Source of the DNA: an uncultured Cytophagales bacterium
GTDB lineage: Bacteria > Bacteroidota > Bacteroidia > Cytophagales > Cyclobacteriaceae
Reading direction: 5' to 3'
DNA length: 64,000 bases
Assembly (NCBI GenBank): GCA_913057175.1
Contig: CAJXNP010000001.1
Coordinates: 62,001 to 126,000, forward strand
Both the position numbers and the translations under genes were made by a program. The notes under the pieces are model-generated. The model made no database searches, had not been told where the DNA came from, and saw only the letters and a program-made list of their open reading frames with translations. Positions 54,681 to 63,467 of the stretch are shown here, piece after piece (the first letter of the stretch is position 1; every line of letters starts with the position of its first letter).

Positions 54681-55202
54681 ATGAAAACAAGTATTGTAAA
54701 GGTTTTCACCATTTTAACCATTATTCTTTTGAATTTTGGATGTGATCAAATCACCAAATCGATTGTGCGGGATAAGGTACTAAGCCACCAAAGAATAGAA
54801 GTGCTTGGTGATTATCTGGTCCTGACAAATGTTGAAAATAAGGGTGCATTTCTTAGCCTGGGCAACGATCTGCCCTTCCTCCTTCGGGAAATACTATTGA
54901 CTTATTTTCCGATCATCGTTTTGATAGTTGCGATTATCTACATCTTCCTAAAAACCGATTTACCAAAAATTACCGTTATCAGCATCAGCTTTGTCATAGG
55001 AGGTGGTATCGGCAATATTTATGACCGGTTTCTGCATGGTTCCGTGACAGATTTCCTTCATATGGATCTTATCCTTTTTAGAACCGGTATTTTCAATATG
55101 GCTGATCTATCCATTATGATCGGAACGATTATGATGCTGCTCCATTATGTATTTCATCAGCTAAACTGGAAAAAAGAAGATGCTCCGGAATTGGAAGAAT
55201 GA
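54681..55202 (+). CDS. lspA: Lipoprotein signal peptidase II
   Basis: LspA cleaves the signal peptide of prolipoproteins after lipid attachment. The 173-residue four-helix membrane protein has the family marks CDQITKSIVRD (about 22-32), VENKGAFLSLG (about 52-62), GGGIGNIYDRFLHGSVTDFL (about 108-127, with a catalytic Asp) and FNMADLSIMIG (about 137-147, second catalytic Asp). The window's own lipoproteins with lipoboxes (DUF4249, the PBP4-type peptidase, the small lipoprotein) are natural substrates. Its stop codon abuts that of the convergent porP gene. Confidence 0.95.
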   Translation: MKTSIVKVFTILTIILLNFGCDQITKSIVRDKVLSHQRIEVLGDYLVLTNVENKGAFLSLGNDLPFLLREILLTYFPIIVLIVAIIYIFLKTDLPKITVISISFVIGGGIGNIYDRFLHGSVTDFLHMDLILFRTGIFNMADLSIMIGTIMMLLHYVFHQLNWKKEDAPELEE

Positions 55203-56258
55203 TTATTTTTTGGCACTTGGAATATTTGCCTGAAGGAACAATTCAAAAGCCGAACCCAATTTATTATTGACAGAAAAAGTGGAATAATTAGACTCGTACG
55301 CCAGACCGATTTTGTAATTCGTAAAATCCAAATTTAAAGCCAGTCCAAATGAATTATTCGCGCTCATCCAAATGTCTATATACGATTCCAGTAGAATGAA
55401 TCCTGTTGTAGTATTATTTGATTCGGAAATGTAATCGCCGCTTTTCTCAAAATTCACACCGAACACAGCCCCTAAATTTGTCCTCATATTGCTCTGCTGC
55501 TGTAAATAGAGAATTTTCACACCGGTAAAATATTTCTCATTAATCGCATAATAAAGATGAGAATATGCTTTGGTTATGATTGGCAATTTCACATCATTGT
55601 TGCTCGCAACAGAAATATTGGGGCTGTTTAAATGGCCCAATGAAATTCCGGCTTCAGCGCTTTTTATACCTTTCAGCTTTAACAATTTATTTCTGAAAGC
55701 CCAAACGGCTCCAAACCCAGCATCTAAAACGGTAGTGCGATCACCATGAGGAATGGAATAAGCGGGAGTGCCTCCGTTAAAACCTTCATTATCATCATAC
55801 TGTTCTCCCCAGGTATAATCTGAGAGATCTGCTGAAACCTTCATAAATCCAGCTGTCAGTCCAAAGGACACCAGGTGTTTCATATTCGGATCCAACCGCC
55901 AGTTGTATGCTGCGCTAATGCTTCCTCCCGTACATTTGTACGCTCCATTGGAAACATCATTAAAAATCGAAGCACCTAATCCACCATCGTGGTTAATTGA
56001 ACTCTTCTCAGCATAATTTCCCTGCAAATAGATAGGCAGGATAAAGGTAACTTGAGAAGTATTGTATGTAGAGTTGGTTGATGATTGAAAGCGCTGATTA
56101 AAGATCGCCGCTTTTTGGCGATATCGGCCCACTTTCCCGGGATTGATGTACACTGGATTGCTTTCATAAAGACTAAATAAAGGATCCTGAGCTTCAACAT
56201 TTATAATGGTCGAAGCCAAAATTATCCCAAATAGCCAAATATTCAATCCTTTCCTCAT
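55203..56258 (-). CDS. PorP/SprF-family type IX secretion system membrane protein
   Basis: The 351-residue outer-membrane protein has a signal peptide (about 1-23, ending VEAQD) and the PorP/SprF opening DPLFSLYESNPVYINPGKVG (about 25-44). Beta-strand repeats then run through to the end, such as LNSPNISVASNNDVKLP and YKIGLAYESNYSTF. PorP/SprF proteins help T9SS secrete partner proteins with type B C-terminal domains. It begins 12 nt after a gene that encodes just such a protein, so they are almost surely a matched pair in one operon. Confidence 0.92.
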   Translation of the reverse strand: MRKGLNIWLFGIILASTIINVEAQDPLFSLYESNPVYINPGKVGRYRQKAAIFNQRFQSSTNSTYNTSQVTFILPIYLQGNYAEKSSINHDGGLGASIFNDVSNGAYKCTGGSISAAYNWRLDPNMKHLVSFGLTAGFMKVSADLSDYTWGEQYDDNEGFNGGTPAYSIPHGDRTTVLDAGFGAVWAFRNKLLKLKGIKSAEAGISLGHLNSPNISVASNNDVKLPIITKAYSHLYYAINEKYFTGVKILYLQQQSNMRTNLGAVFGVNFEKSGDYISESNNTTTGFILLESYIDIWMSANNSFGLALNLDFTNYKIGLAYESNYSTFSVNNKLGSAFELFLQANIPSAKK

Positions 56259-56270
56259 TCCCGTGTGTGT

Positions 56271-59200
56271 TTATCTGAAAATAGTTATCGATCCTGACCT
56301 TGTCTCAATTATATCATCATATCTTTTCACCTTTAAAACATAATTGTAAGCGCCGTTAGGAAGTATCGAACCATTTTTTGTCCCATCCCACCCTCTGTTC
56401 ATGGCATTGGTCAGATCATGGGATGCATAAACCTCCTGCCCCCAACTGTTAAATATCTTCCAGATGAAATCGCCTTCAACTAATCCCTTTCCATAAACTT
56501 TTGCTGTACGGTTTTCTACATCGGATGATTGGACATAAATAGCGCTAGGAACAAACAGATCCCATCCATCAGATACTTCTATTTCCCAATTAGTATCTGA
56601 TAGACATCCACTTTTGCTTACCTGTAGATTAATATTATAAAAACCTGATTCCTTATATCGATGATCTGTTTCAAAGCCTTCCGATGTGTTTCCATCACCA
56701 AATGACCAGTAATATGACTCTCCATTACCTATATCTGCTGTGAAATGCACTTCAAGAGGATCTGCTTCATTTGCCAACCAAGTAAAGGATGGTTCGAAGT
56801 CAGGAACAACCAAAACTGATTTTCGATGATTGGCTGTATCGCTATCATTCCAAACCATTAACCGTGCCCGAACAGAATCTTCAGAATTATCAATTATATA
56901 TTTTGCAGTCGTCGAACCAGGCATAAGAAGGGTTCCTTTCCCTTCATCCACAAACCAGACAAAACCATCGTATTCTCCTTCCAGAGTTGCTTTAAGTTCA
57001 ATGGTATCGGCCATACAATATATGTCATCCATTTGGAAGGTTACATTCGGTAAATCCACCTGAGTATCAATAACCGAAATGATAAAATCCACACTGTTTT
57101 CGCAGCTATTTTCATCCTGATAGGTGTAAGTAACTGTATGATCTCCTACTCCTACTGGGATTGGGTTAAATTGATTGTTGCTCACCCCAAATCCTGAATA
57201 TAAACCTCCTGTAGGCTGCCCGCTTGTAAGGTCGATTATCCCTTCATCGAGTTCAATCTCCATATTTTGCGCAGTAACTACCGGTAATGGATTGAAGATA
57301 ATTTCAACTTCATCGCTCGTATTGGAACAGCCCTGACCGTTGCTTATGGTTAATGAATAAACTCCTGGTTGGGTAATATCAATGGATTGAGATATTGAAT
57401 TGTCCGACCATAAATACTGGAAGTTATCAGGGCCAGTGAGGTTAACTGACTCTCCTTCGCAAGCTTCTATGACAGGGGTTTCCGAAATTACTGGTTTTTC
57501 AATACTTTGATTGACCTGAACTTCTTTTGTTGCCGTAACCTGGCAACCGGAATTTGTCACCGTATAAGTAATTGTATGCGTTCCTTCCCCTGCGATCGAA
57601 GGATTAAATGCTCCTGATGTTTGATTAGTTATGCCGTTTCCTGACCAAACTCCTGAAGCATAATTTGATGAAAAGCGATAAATACTATTTGCCAAACAGA
57701 ATGTGTTATTGCCATAAATTGTCAATCTGTTTGCGACAACTTGAACATTTATATTAAAGGAAGTTGAAACCGTATTCCCGGATGGGTCAACTCCTTCGTA
57801 AGTAACAGTATGAGCACCTACTCCAAAAGCATCTCCCGGTTGGTAATTACTTGTGAATTGTACGGAACAATTATCAGAAAATATCGGCTCCTGCCAATTC
57901 ACAACAACATCGCATGACTCATCCAAAACTTCTACAATAATATCTTTTGGTGTAGCGATAACGGTGGGCAGAATGTCATCATTTACCGTTACCTTTTGAA
58001 TAGCAGTTACCGTGTTGTCCGAATTATCTACAACAGTCCAGATCACATCGGTTACTCCTACCTGAAAATTAGTTGGTGCGTCATTTGAAAGTGTTTTAAT
58101 TCCGCAGTTATCGTATGTAATAGGCGTTCCCAGGTCTGCAATCGTTGCAAAACAGCTTCCTGCATTAACATTAACTGTAATGTCTTCCGGCGCTGTGATG
58201 GTAGGAATTACATCATCTACTACCGTTACGGTCTGGGTTGCAGTGGTTGTATTGCCTGATCCATCCACAACTGTCCAGGTAATGGTTGTTGTCCCTAGTG
58301 GATATGGCTCCGCTGAATTGTTCGTTACGCTTGCGACTGAACAATTATCACTTGTTGTCGGCGTGCCCAATGCCACACCAGTTGCTTCACAACTGCCCGC
58401 GTCGACATTTACTGTTACATCAGCAGGGGCTGTGATCGTTGGGTTTTCGTTGTCAATAACTGTTACGGATTGCGTGTCAGTTGCTGAATTACCTGATCCA
58501 TCCGTGACCGTCCAGGTCACTGTCGTTGTTCCCAATGGAAAGTTCAGTGGAGCATTATTGCTGTAGCCCGATGAGCAATTGTCATTTGTGGTTGGCGTAC
58601 CCAATGCTACTCCAGTTGCTTCACAACTTCCTGCATCTACATTCACCGTTACATTGGCTGGCGCTGTGATTGTTGGGTCTTCATTATCAACGACGGTTAC
58701 CGTTTGCGTGTCAGTTGTTGTATTGCCCGATCCATCTGTTACGGTCCAGGTAACTGTCGTTGTTCCCAATGGAAAATTCGTTGGAGCATCATTGTTGTAG
58801 CTCGATGAACAGTTATCACCTGTAGTTGGTGTGCCCAATGCCACGCCCGTTGCTTCACAACTTCCTGCATCGACATTCACCGTTACATTGGTGGGTGCTG
58901 TGATCGTTGGGTTTTCATTATCGATTACCGTTACCGTTTGAGTTGCTGTGGCCGTATTTCCAGATCCATCTATCGCCGTCCAAGTCACCGTCGTCATACC
59001 CAAGGAAAATGTTACCGGAGCATCATAGTTGGATGTGGCTGAACAGTTATCTCCAACTATCGGTGTGCCCAACACAACACCTGTTGCTCCACAGGTTCCT
59101 GCGTCTACATTCACTGTCACATTCGCCGGGGCTGCGATTGTTGGATCTTCATTATCAATGACGGTTACCGTTTGAGTGGCTGTGGCGATATTGCCCGATC

Positions 59201-60716
59201 CGTCTGTTACGGTCCAGGTGACTGTGGTTGTTCCCAATGGAAAGTTTGTGGGGGCATTATTGCTGTAACCTGACGAACAATTGTCGCCTGTCGTTGGTGT
59301 GCCCAATGCCACGCCCGTTGCTTCACAACTTCCTGCATCCACATTTACTGTTACATCAGCAGGGGCCGTGATTGTTGGGTCTTCATTATCAATGACTGTT
59401 ACCATTTGAGTGGCTGTCGCTGTATTACCTGATCCGTCTATAGCAGTCCAGGTGACTGTGGTTGTTCCCAATGGAAAGTTCAGTGGAGCATCGTTGTTGT
59501 AGCTCGATGAACAGTTATCACCTGTAGTTGGTGTGCCCAATGCTACACTTGTTGCTTCACAGCTTCCTGCGTCTATATTCACTGTAACATTTGCAGGAGA
59601 TGTGATCGTGGGGTTTTCATTATCAACGACGGTCACGGTTTGGGTGTCAGTTGCTGTATTGCCCGATCCGTCTGTTACGGTCCAGGTGACTGTCGTTGTT
59701 CCCAATGGAAAGTTCGTTGGTGCGTCATTGCTGTAACCTGACGAACAATTGTCGCTTGTCGTAGGTGTGCCCAATGCCACGCCCGTTGCTTCACAACTTC
59801 CTGCATCGACATTTACTGTTACATCAGCAGGGGCCGTGATCGTGGGGTCTTCCGTATCTTCAACAGTAAGTGCAACAGGTGCTAAATCAAATGAATTGGT
59901 ACCCAAATCGAATGTTACATGGTAATCTCCTGATTGATTTGCTGTGTAAGTACTGGAATTTGCTCCCGGAATTGCTGCATTATCTAAAAACCACTGAAAA
60001 TTACTTGCTGAAGATGGATTAGTAGATATAGATAAGTCTGTACTAGAGCCAGGACAAAATGTATCCGGACCAGACAATTCAATAGTAAAACCACCACCGT
60101 TAAATAAATCAAATATTCCTGTTCCGGATAAATCATCCTCATTCCCGTATCCGCAATTGGTAGGATAATCATCCGGATCACTGCAACTTAAATCAGTGTA
60201 TCCTGAGCCCGTTTTTATTGTTGGAGTTGTGTCAAATATAAATACATTTCCTCCATCAATATCAAATGAACCTTGATTATCAGAACCAGTCATTTCAAAA
60301 TTTCCAGCGACAATGAAATATCCTCCAGCCGTAACAATCGTCTGATTACCGGAATTGTAATCTCCATAGACAATTAAAATTCCGCCATTAGTGATGCTGA
60401 GGTCTCCATTATTTGCAATGTCCAAATCACCATAGATCAATAAGGTATCCCTGACAACCAGCGTACCACTGGAAACTGTAAGATTACCATTGCGGGAAAT
60501 GAATCCATAAATTTCTACTTCATCCCCCGAAACACTGATATCTGTTCCCGGATAGGTTCCTTCCCAGGAATTAACGTCCGACCATATTCCAGTATGATCA
60601 TCTTTGGTTTGGTTTACTACCGCTGCAGAAACCAATTGGAAGAAGCATATCTGAAAGGTTAAAAGAAAGACGAATCTCCCGAATAAAAAATTTCTACGTA
60701 ATCTACTACCAATCAT
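56271..60716 (-). CDS. Giant T9SS surface protein with nine HYR domains and a gliding-type C-terminus
   Basis: The 1481-residue secreted protein has a signal peptide (about 1-32). A beta-helix-like N-terminal region follows (about 38-190; IYGDLDIANNGDLSI), an Ig-like unit (about 215-285), then nine HYR domains (about 293-998) with the pattern DPTITAPADVTVNVDAGSC, GTPTTSDNC and LGTTTVTWTVTDGSGNTA. Seven are nearly identical, 78-79 residues each. Further Ig-like units, a PKD domain (YYWSFGDGNTSE, about 1315-1326) and a gliding-motility-associated type B C-terminal domain (about 1385-1481; IFNSWGQEVYAS, GWDGTKNG, LPNGAYNYVLKVKRY) complete it. It should be exported by T9SS with the PorP-like protein encoded next. 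Likely an adhesin; the ligand is unknown. I chose the ATG at 60716 over a GTG 21 nt upstream. Confidence 0.92.
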   Translation of the reverse strand: MIGSRLRRNFLFGRFVFLLTFQICFFQLVSAAVVNQTKDDHTGIWSDVNSWEGTYPGTDISVSGDEVEIYGFISRNGNLTVSSGTLVVRDTLLIYGDLDIANNGDLSITNGGILIVYGDYNSGNQTIVTAGGYFIVAGNFEMTGSDNQGSFDIDGGNVFIFDTTPTIKTGSGYTDLSCSDPDDYPTNCGYGNEDDLSGTGIFDLFNGGGFTIELSGPDTFCPGSSTDLSISTNPSSASNFQWFLDNAAIPGANSSTYTANQSGDYHVTFDLGTNSFDLAPVALTVEDTEDPTITAPADVTVNVDAGSCEATGVALGTPTTSDNCSSGYSNDAPTNFPLGTTTVTWTVTDGSGNTATDTQTVTVVDNENPTITSPANVTVNIDAGSCEATSVALGTPTTGDNCSSSYNNDAPLNFPLGTTTVTWTAIDGSGNTATATQMVTVIDNEDPTITAPADVTVNVDAGSCEATGVALGTPTTGDNCSSGYSNNAPTNFPLGTTTVTWTVTDGSGNIATATQTVTVIDNEDPTIAAPANVTVNVDAGTCGATGVVLGTPIVGDNCSATSNYDAPVTFSLGMTTVTWTAIDGSGNTATATQTVTVIDNENPTITAPTNVTVNVDAGSCEATGVALGTPTTGDNCSSSYNNDAPTNFPLGTTTVTWTVTDGSGNTTTDTQTVTVVDNEDPTITAPANVTVNVDAGSCEATGVALGTPTTNDNCSSGYSNNAPLNFPLGTTTVTWTVTDGSGNSATDTQSVTVIDNENPTITAPADVTVNVDAGSCEATGVALGTPTTSDNCSVASVTNNSAEPYPLGTTTITWTVVDGSGNTTTATQTVTVVDDVIPTITAPEDITVNVNAGSCFATIADLGTPITYDNCGIKTLSNDAPTNFQVGVTDVIWTVVDNSDNTVTAIQKVTVNDDILPTVIATPKDIIVEVLDESCDVVVNWQEPIFSDNCSVQFTSNYQPGDAFGVGAHTVTYEGVDPSGNTVSTSFNINVQVVANRLTIYGNNTFCLANSIYRFSSNYASGVWSGNGITNQTSGAFNPSIAGEGTHTITYTVTNSGCQVTATKEVQVNQSIEKPVISETPVIEACEGESVNLTGPDNFQYLWSDNSISQSIDITQPGVYSLTISNGQGCSNTSDEVEIIFNPLPVVTAQNMEIELDEGIIDLTSGQPTGGLYSGFGVSNNQFNPIPVGVGDHTVTYTYQDENSCENSVDFIISVIDTQVDLPNVTFQMDDIYCMADTIELKATLEGEYDGFVWFVDEGKGTLLMPGSTTAKYIIDNSEDSVRARLMVWNDSDTANHRKSVLVVPDFEPSFTWLANEADPLEVHFTADIGNGESYYWSFGDGNTSEGFETDHRYKESGFYNINLQVSKSGCLSDTNWEIEVSDGWDLFVPSAIYVQSSDVENRTAKVYGKGLVEGDFIWKIFNSWGQEVYASHDLTNAMNRGWDGTKNGSILPNGAYNYVLKVKRYDDIIETRSGSITIFR
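57723..59840 (-). repeat. Tandem coding repeat: HYR domain array
   Basis: Nine HYR units in a row, each 234-240 nt, make up this segment of the giant gene. The first seven (about 58290-59840) share near-identical blocks such as GTAGATGC-type Cys/Gly coding stretches, so slippage or recombination can change copy number. The last two (about 57723-58290) are more diverged. Confidence 0.88.
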
Positions 60717-60723
60717 AAGCAAA

Positions 60724-60744
60724 TAGCAGCTCCTCACACTGCTA
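60724..60744 (-). promoter_or_regulatory. Hairpin in the leader of the giant surface-protein gene
   Basis: TAGCAG (60724-60729) and CTGCTA (60739-60744) form a 6-bp hairpin whose loop presents GAGGAG on the minus strand, about 14 nt before the ATG. It may expose or mask a ribosome-binding site, and the GTG start candidate lies inside it. Confidence 0.35.
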
Positions 60745-60933
60745 CAAAAAATATTATCCTACTCGAATTGTATATAAAAAAAGAAAAAATTCTATTGTAT
60801 ATACATTATTAATAAGGAAAGTAACTCCATTTGAAACTCAAAATCAACCGGTTTTTTAGAGAATTTACTACATATTTTCTTTTTGAATCCTATTTATTAA
60901 ATATCTATTTTGTGGACCATAAAAATACCTTAT

Positions 60934-61926
60934 ATGAAAATTTTATTTATTGGTGGGACAGGAAATATCAGTACGGCTGCAAGCAAACGCGCCGCTCAAA
61001 AAGGATTGGATTTATACCTATTGAACAGGGGGAATAATTCTGTCCAAATCAATGGCGTTCAAACAATTACAGGTGATATCAATGACCCAAAAAATATTAC
61101 CCCAAAACTTAAAGGTCATACCTGGGATGTGGTGGTCAACTGGATCGCATTCACTCCACAAGACATTGAAAGGGACTATCAATTATTTAAAGACAGAACC
61201 AAACAATATATTTTTATCAGCTCTGCTTCGTGTTATCAGACTCCCCTACTCCACCCAATTATCACAGAATCCACTCCTTTGTATAACCCGTTATGGGATT
61301 ATTCCAATGATAAAATAAAATGCGAAGATCTGCTCACGAAATACTACCGTGAAGAAGGTTTCCCAATCACAATCGTCCGTCCATCATTGACCTATGATAC
61401 CGTTATTCCAATCGCTATAGGAGGATTTAATGAATATACAACCGCTGACAGGATCTTAAAAGGAAAGAAAATCATCGTGCATGGAGATGGAAAATCCTTG
61501 TGGACAGTTACCCATTCGGAAGACTTTGCCAAGGGCTTTATTGGACTTTTGGGTAATTATCAGACAATTGGCCATGCGTTTCACATCACTTCTGACGAGA
61601 TACTCAGCTGGAATAATATTTATCAGATATTTGCCGATGCACTAGGTTGCGAGGCTAAAATAGTTCACATTGCATCTGACTTTATTTGTAAATTGTATCC
61701 GGAAAAAACAGGCACTCTATTGGCTGATAAAGCCGAAAGTGTCATTTTTGATAATTCCAAAATCAAATCATTCGTTCCTGGTTTCCAGGCCACCACTCCA
61801 TTTAGGGAGGGAATTAAAAGAACATTGGCCTGGCTTGATGAAAATCCAGATAAGAAATTCATCAATCCAAAAACAAATGAAATGATGGACAAAATCATTA
61901 ACACGTATGAATCGATAACGATTTGA
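60934..61926 (+). CDS. NAD-dependent epimerase/dehydratase-like SDR
   Basis: The 330-residue extended short-chain dehydrogenase has the NAD-binding FIGGTGNISTAASKRAAQ motif (about 4-21), VVNWIAFTP (about 68-76), FISSASCYQTP (about 95-105) and the Tyr/Lys pair in WDYSNDKIKCEDLL (about 124-137). The SVYQ-like catalytic block is weakly kept. Members act on nucleotide sugars or related substrates; this one cannot be assigned more closely. I chose the ATG at 60934 because it starts directly with the Rossmann strand. It is 52 nt upstream of an amino-acid permease gene. Confidence 0.85.
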   Translation: MKILFIGGTGNISTAASKRAAQKGLDLYLLNRGNNSVQINGVQTITGDINDPKNITPKLKGHTWDVVVNWIAFTPQDIERDYQLFKDRTKQYIFISSASCYQTPLLHPIITESTPLYNPLWDYSNDKIKCEDLLTKYYREEGFPITIVRPSLTYDTVIPIAIGGFNEYTTADRILKGKKIIVHGDGKSLWTVTHSEDFAKGFIGLLGNYQTIGHAFHITSDEILSWNNIYQIFADALGCEAKIVHIASDFICKLYPEKTGTLLADKAESVIFDNSKIKSFVPGFQATTPFREGIKRTLAWLDENPDKKFINPKTNEMMDKIINTYESITI

Positions 61927-61978
61927 CCTTATTTTTAAAATTAAATGATATTTATTACATACTTTTTATTCGCTAACC

Positions 61979-63277
61979 ATGGAATCCAACGAAGGGTTAA
62001 AGCGTGAAATAGGTGTTTGGGGACTGACATCCAATGCAATTAATATCACGGTCGGCGCTGGAATATTTGTCCTGCCGGTAATCGTTGCTGAGAAATTGGG
62101 ACCTTCAAGTTCTTTGGCCTACATCGTCTGCGGGATCCTGGTTTTTCTCATCATGCTGTGTTTTGCGGATATTGGCAGCAAAATCGTTATAACCGGAGGT
62201 GCATACTCATACATCGAAGAAGCATTTGGAAAATATGTCGGCTTCATCACAACGAATTTATTTGTTTTCGGCTATGCACTGCTAGCCAATGCCGCTGTTT
62301 CAAACGCGCTTTTAGATACGCTCGCCTACTATTTTCCTGTGCTTGATGACCGTTTTTTCAGAAGTATTGTGTTATTAGTCATGTACTCCGGATTGGCAAT
62401 CGTCAATATCCTGGGAATTAACAGTGGCATGTTCCTGGTGAAATTCAATACCATTGCCAAGCTGGTCCCACTTGTTATACTTGTATTTTTCGGCCTAACT
62501 AAAGTCTCCTCAGAGAATCTTACATTTCAATACACCAGTGAGATTTCTGATATCGGTGAAGTATCTCTTATTCTCTTTTTTGCTTTTGCTGGAATTGAAA
62601 CAGCCTTGAATGTTAGCGGAGAAATTAAAAATCCGGCAAAAACTATCCCAAAAGGAATTTTTCTTAGCGTTCTGAGCATTTTAATTTTATACATTCTAAT
62701 CCAGATAACAACTCAGGGGGTTTTGGGCGCATCTCTTAAAGATTATGAATCTGCGCCATTGGTCGAGGTAGCTAGCAGACTAATGGGACCTTTAGGAGCC
62801 TTAATGATAGTTATAGGATCATCCTTTTCCATGTTTGGAAACCTTAGCGGAGAAACCCTGAACATGCCCAGGGTAGTGTATGCAGCAGCAAGGGATCATG
62901 TCATTCCGCCTAAAGCACTTTCCAAAATTCATTCTAAATACCTTACTCCGCACGTTTCAATCATTGCTTACGCTTCAGTAGGTTGTCTGCTATCCATCTT
63001 CGGGGAATTCAAACAACTGGCCATGTTGTCAAGTGCTTCTATTTTATTGATCTATCTGGGCGTTGCCCTGGCAGTGATAAAATTCAGAAAAGAACATAAG
63101 TCGCTGGGATCATTTAGTTTACCGGGAGGGATTATCATACCGGCAATTTCTGCTGTTTCCATTGTGTGGTTATTGAGTAACTTATCAAAAAATGAGTTGA
63201 TAGGAAGTCTGGTCTTCCTACTGATTTTAACCGTTATTCACTTGGTAATGAGAGTGTTTATGAAAGAAAAGAAATAG
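61979..63277 (+). CDS. APC-family amino acid permease
   Basis: The 432-residue transporter has about twelve hydrophobic helices. The unwound-helix motif GAGIFVLPVIV is near the N-terminus (about 26-36), then GGAYSYIEEAFGKYVGF (about 72-88), FFAFAGIETALNVSGEIKNP (about 200-219) and PRVVYAAARDHVIPPKALSK (about 297-316). These are classic APC (amino acid-polyamine-organocation) signatures. The substrate is not determinable. It lies 52 nt after the epimerase and its stop codon is 5 nt from that of the convergent cysteine-rich gene. Confidence 0.93.
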   Translation: MESNEGLKREIGVWGLTSNAINITVGAGIFVLPVIVAEKLGPSSSLAYIVCGILVFLIMLCFADIGSKIVITGGAYSYIEEAFGKYVGFITTNLFVFGYALLANAAVSNALLDTLAYYFPVLDDRFFRSIVLLVMYSGLAIVNILGINSGMFLVKFNTIAKLVPLVILVFFGLTKVSSENLTFQYTSEISDIGEVSLILFFAFAGIETALNVSGEIKNPAKTIPKGIFLSVLSILILYILIQITTQGVLGASLKDYESAPLVEVASRLMGPLGALMIVIGSSFSMFGNLSGETLNMPRVVYAAARDHVIPPKALSKIHSKYLTPHVSIIAYASVGCLLSIFGEFKQLAMLSSASILLIYLGVALAVIKFRKEHKSLGSFSLPGGIIIPAISAVSIVWLLSNLSKNELIGSLVFLLILTVIHLVMRVFMKEKK

Positions 63278-63282
63278 GATAA

Positions 63283-63438
63283 TTATCTTTTTGGGCAACT
63301 TTTGCAACGTTTCTTTTCGGATTTCTTGTACTTCTTGCAGCATTTTTTCAATACACAATCATCCTGATCAAAAATACTTTTTCGATTTTCGATCATTGTA
63401 GAACAACTTGGGTCCGTTATGAAGTTTTCAAAATCCAT
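63283..63438 (-). CDS. 51-residue cysteine-rich basic protein
   Basis: The frame on the minus strand encodes 51 residues with six cysteines and a very basic C-terminal half. MDFENFITDPSCSTMIENR is followed by CVLKKCCKKYKKSEKKRCKS and CPKR. The CC-x(10)-C-x(2)-C spacing suggests a small metal-binding or disulfide-rich fold. A TAAGTTTG -7 box (63460-63467) sits 21 nt upstream, supporting real expression. I have a vague recollection of similar short KCCKKYKK-type proteins in Bacteroidota, but no named family. It is convergent with the permease. Confidence 0.7.
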   Translation of the reverse strand: MDFENFITDPSCSTMIENRKSIFDQDDCVLKKCCKKYKKSEKKRCKSCPKR

Positions 63439-63459
63439 TCTGCCTGTGAAAAGTTGTGA

Positions 63460-63467
63460 CAAACTTA
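63460..63467 (-). promoter_or_regulatory. -7 promoter box for the cysteine-rich small gene
   Basis: The minus strand reads TAAGTTTG, matching TAnnTTTG, about 21 nt upstream of the ATG. No TTG is found at the usual distance upstream. Confidence 0.5.

Noticed and set aside
58180-59736. Long open frames antisense to the HYR repeats
   Set aside because: They are mirror images of the repeated HYR coding sequence, with low-complexity repeated translations, and have no independent start context or conserved domain.
57723-59840. CRISPR-like periodic repeat pattern
   Set aside because: The period is about 234 nt, inside a single open reading frame that encodes HYR domains; there are no short repeats with unique spacers and no cas genes.
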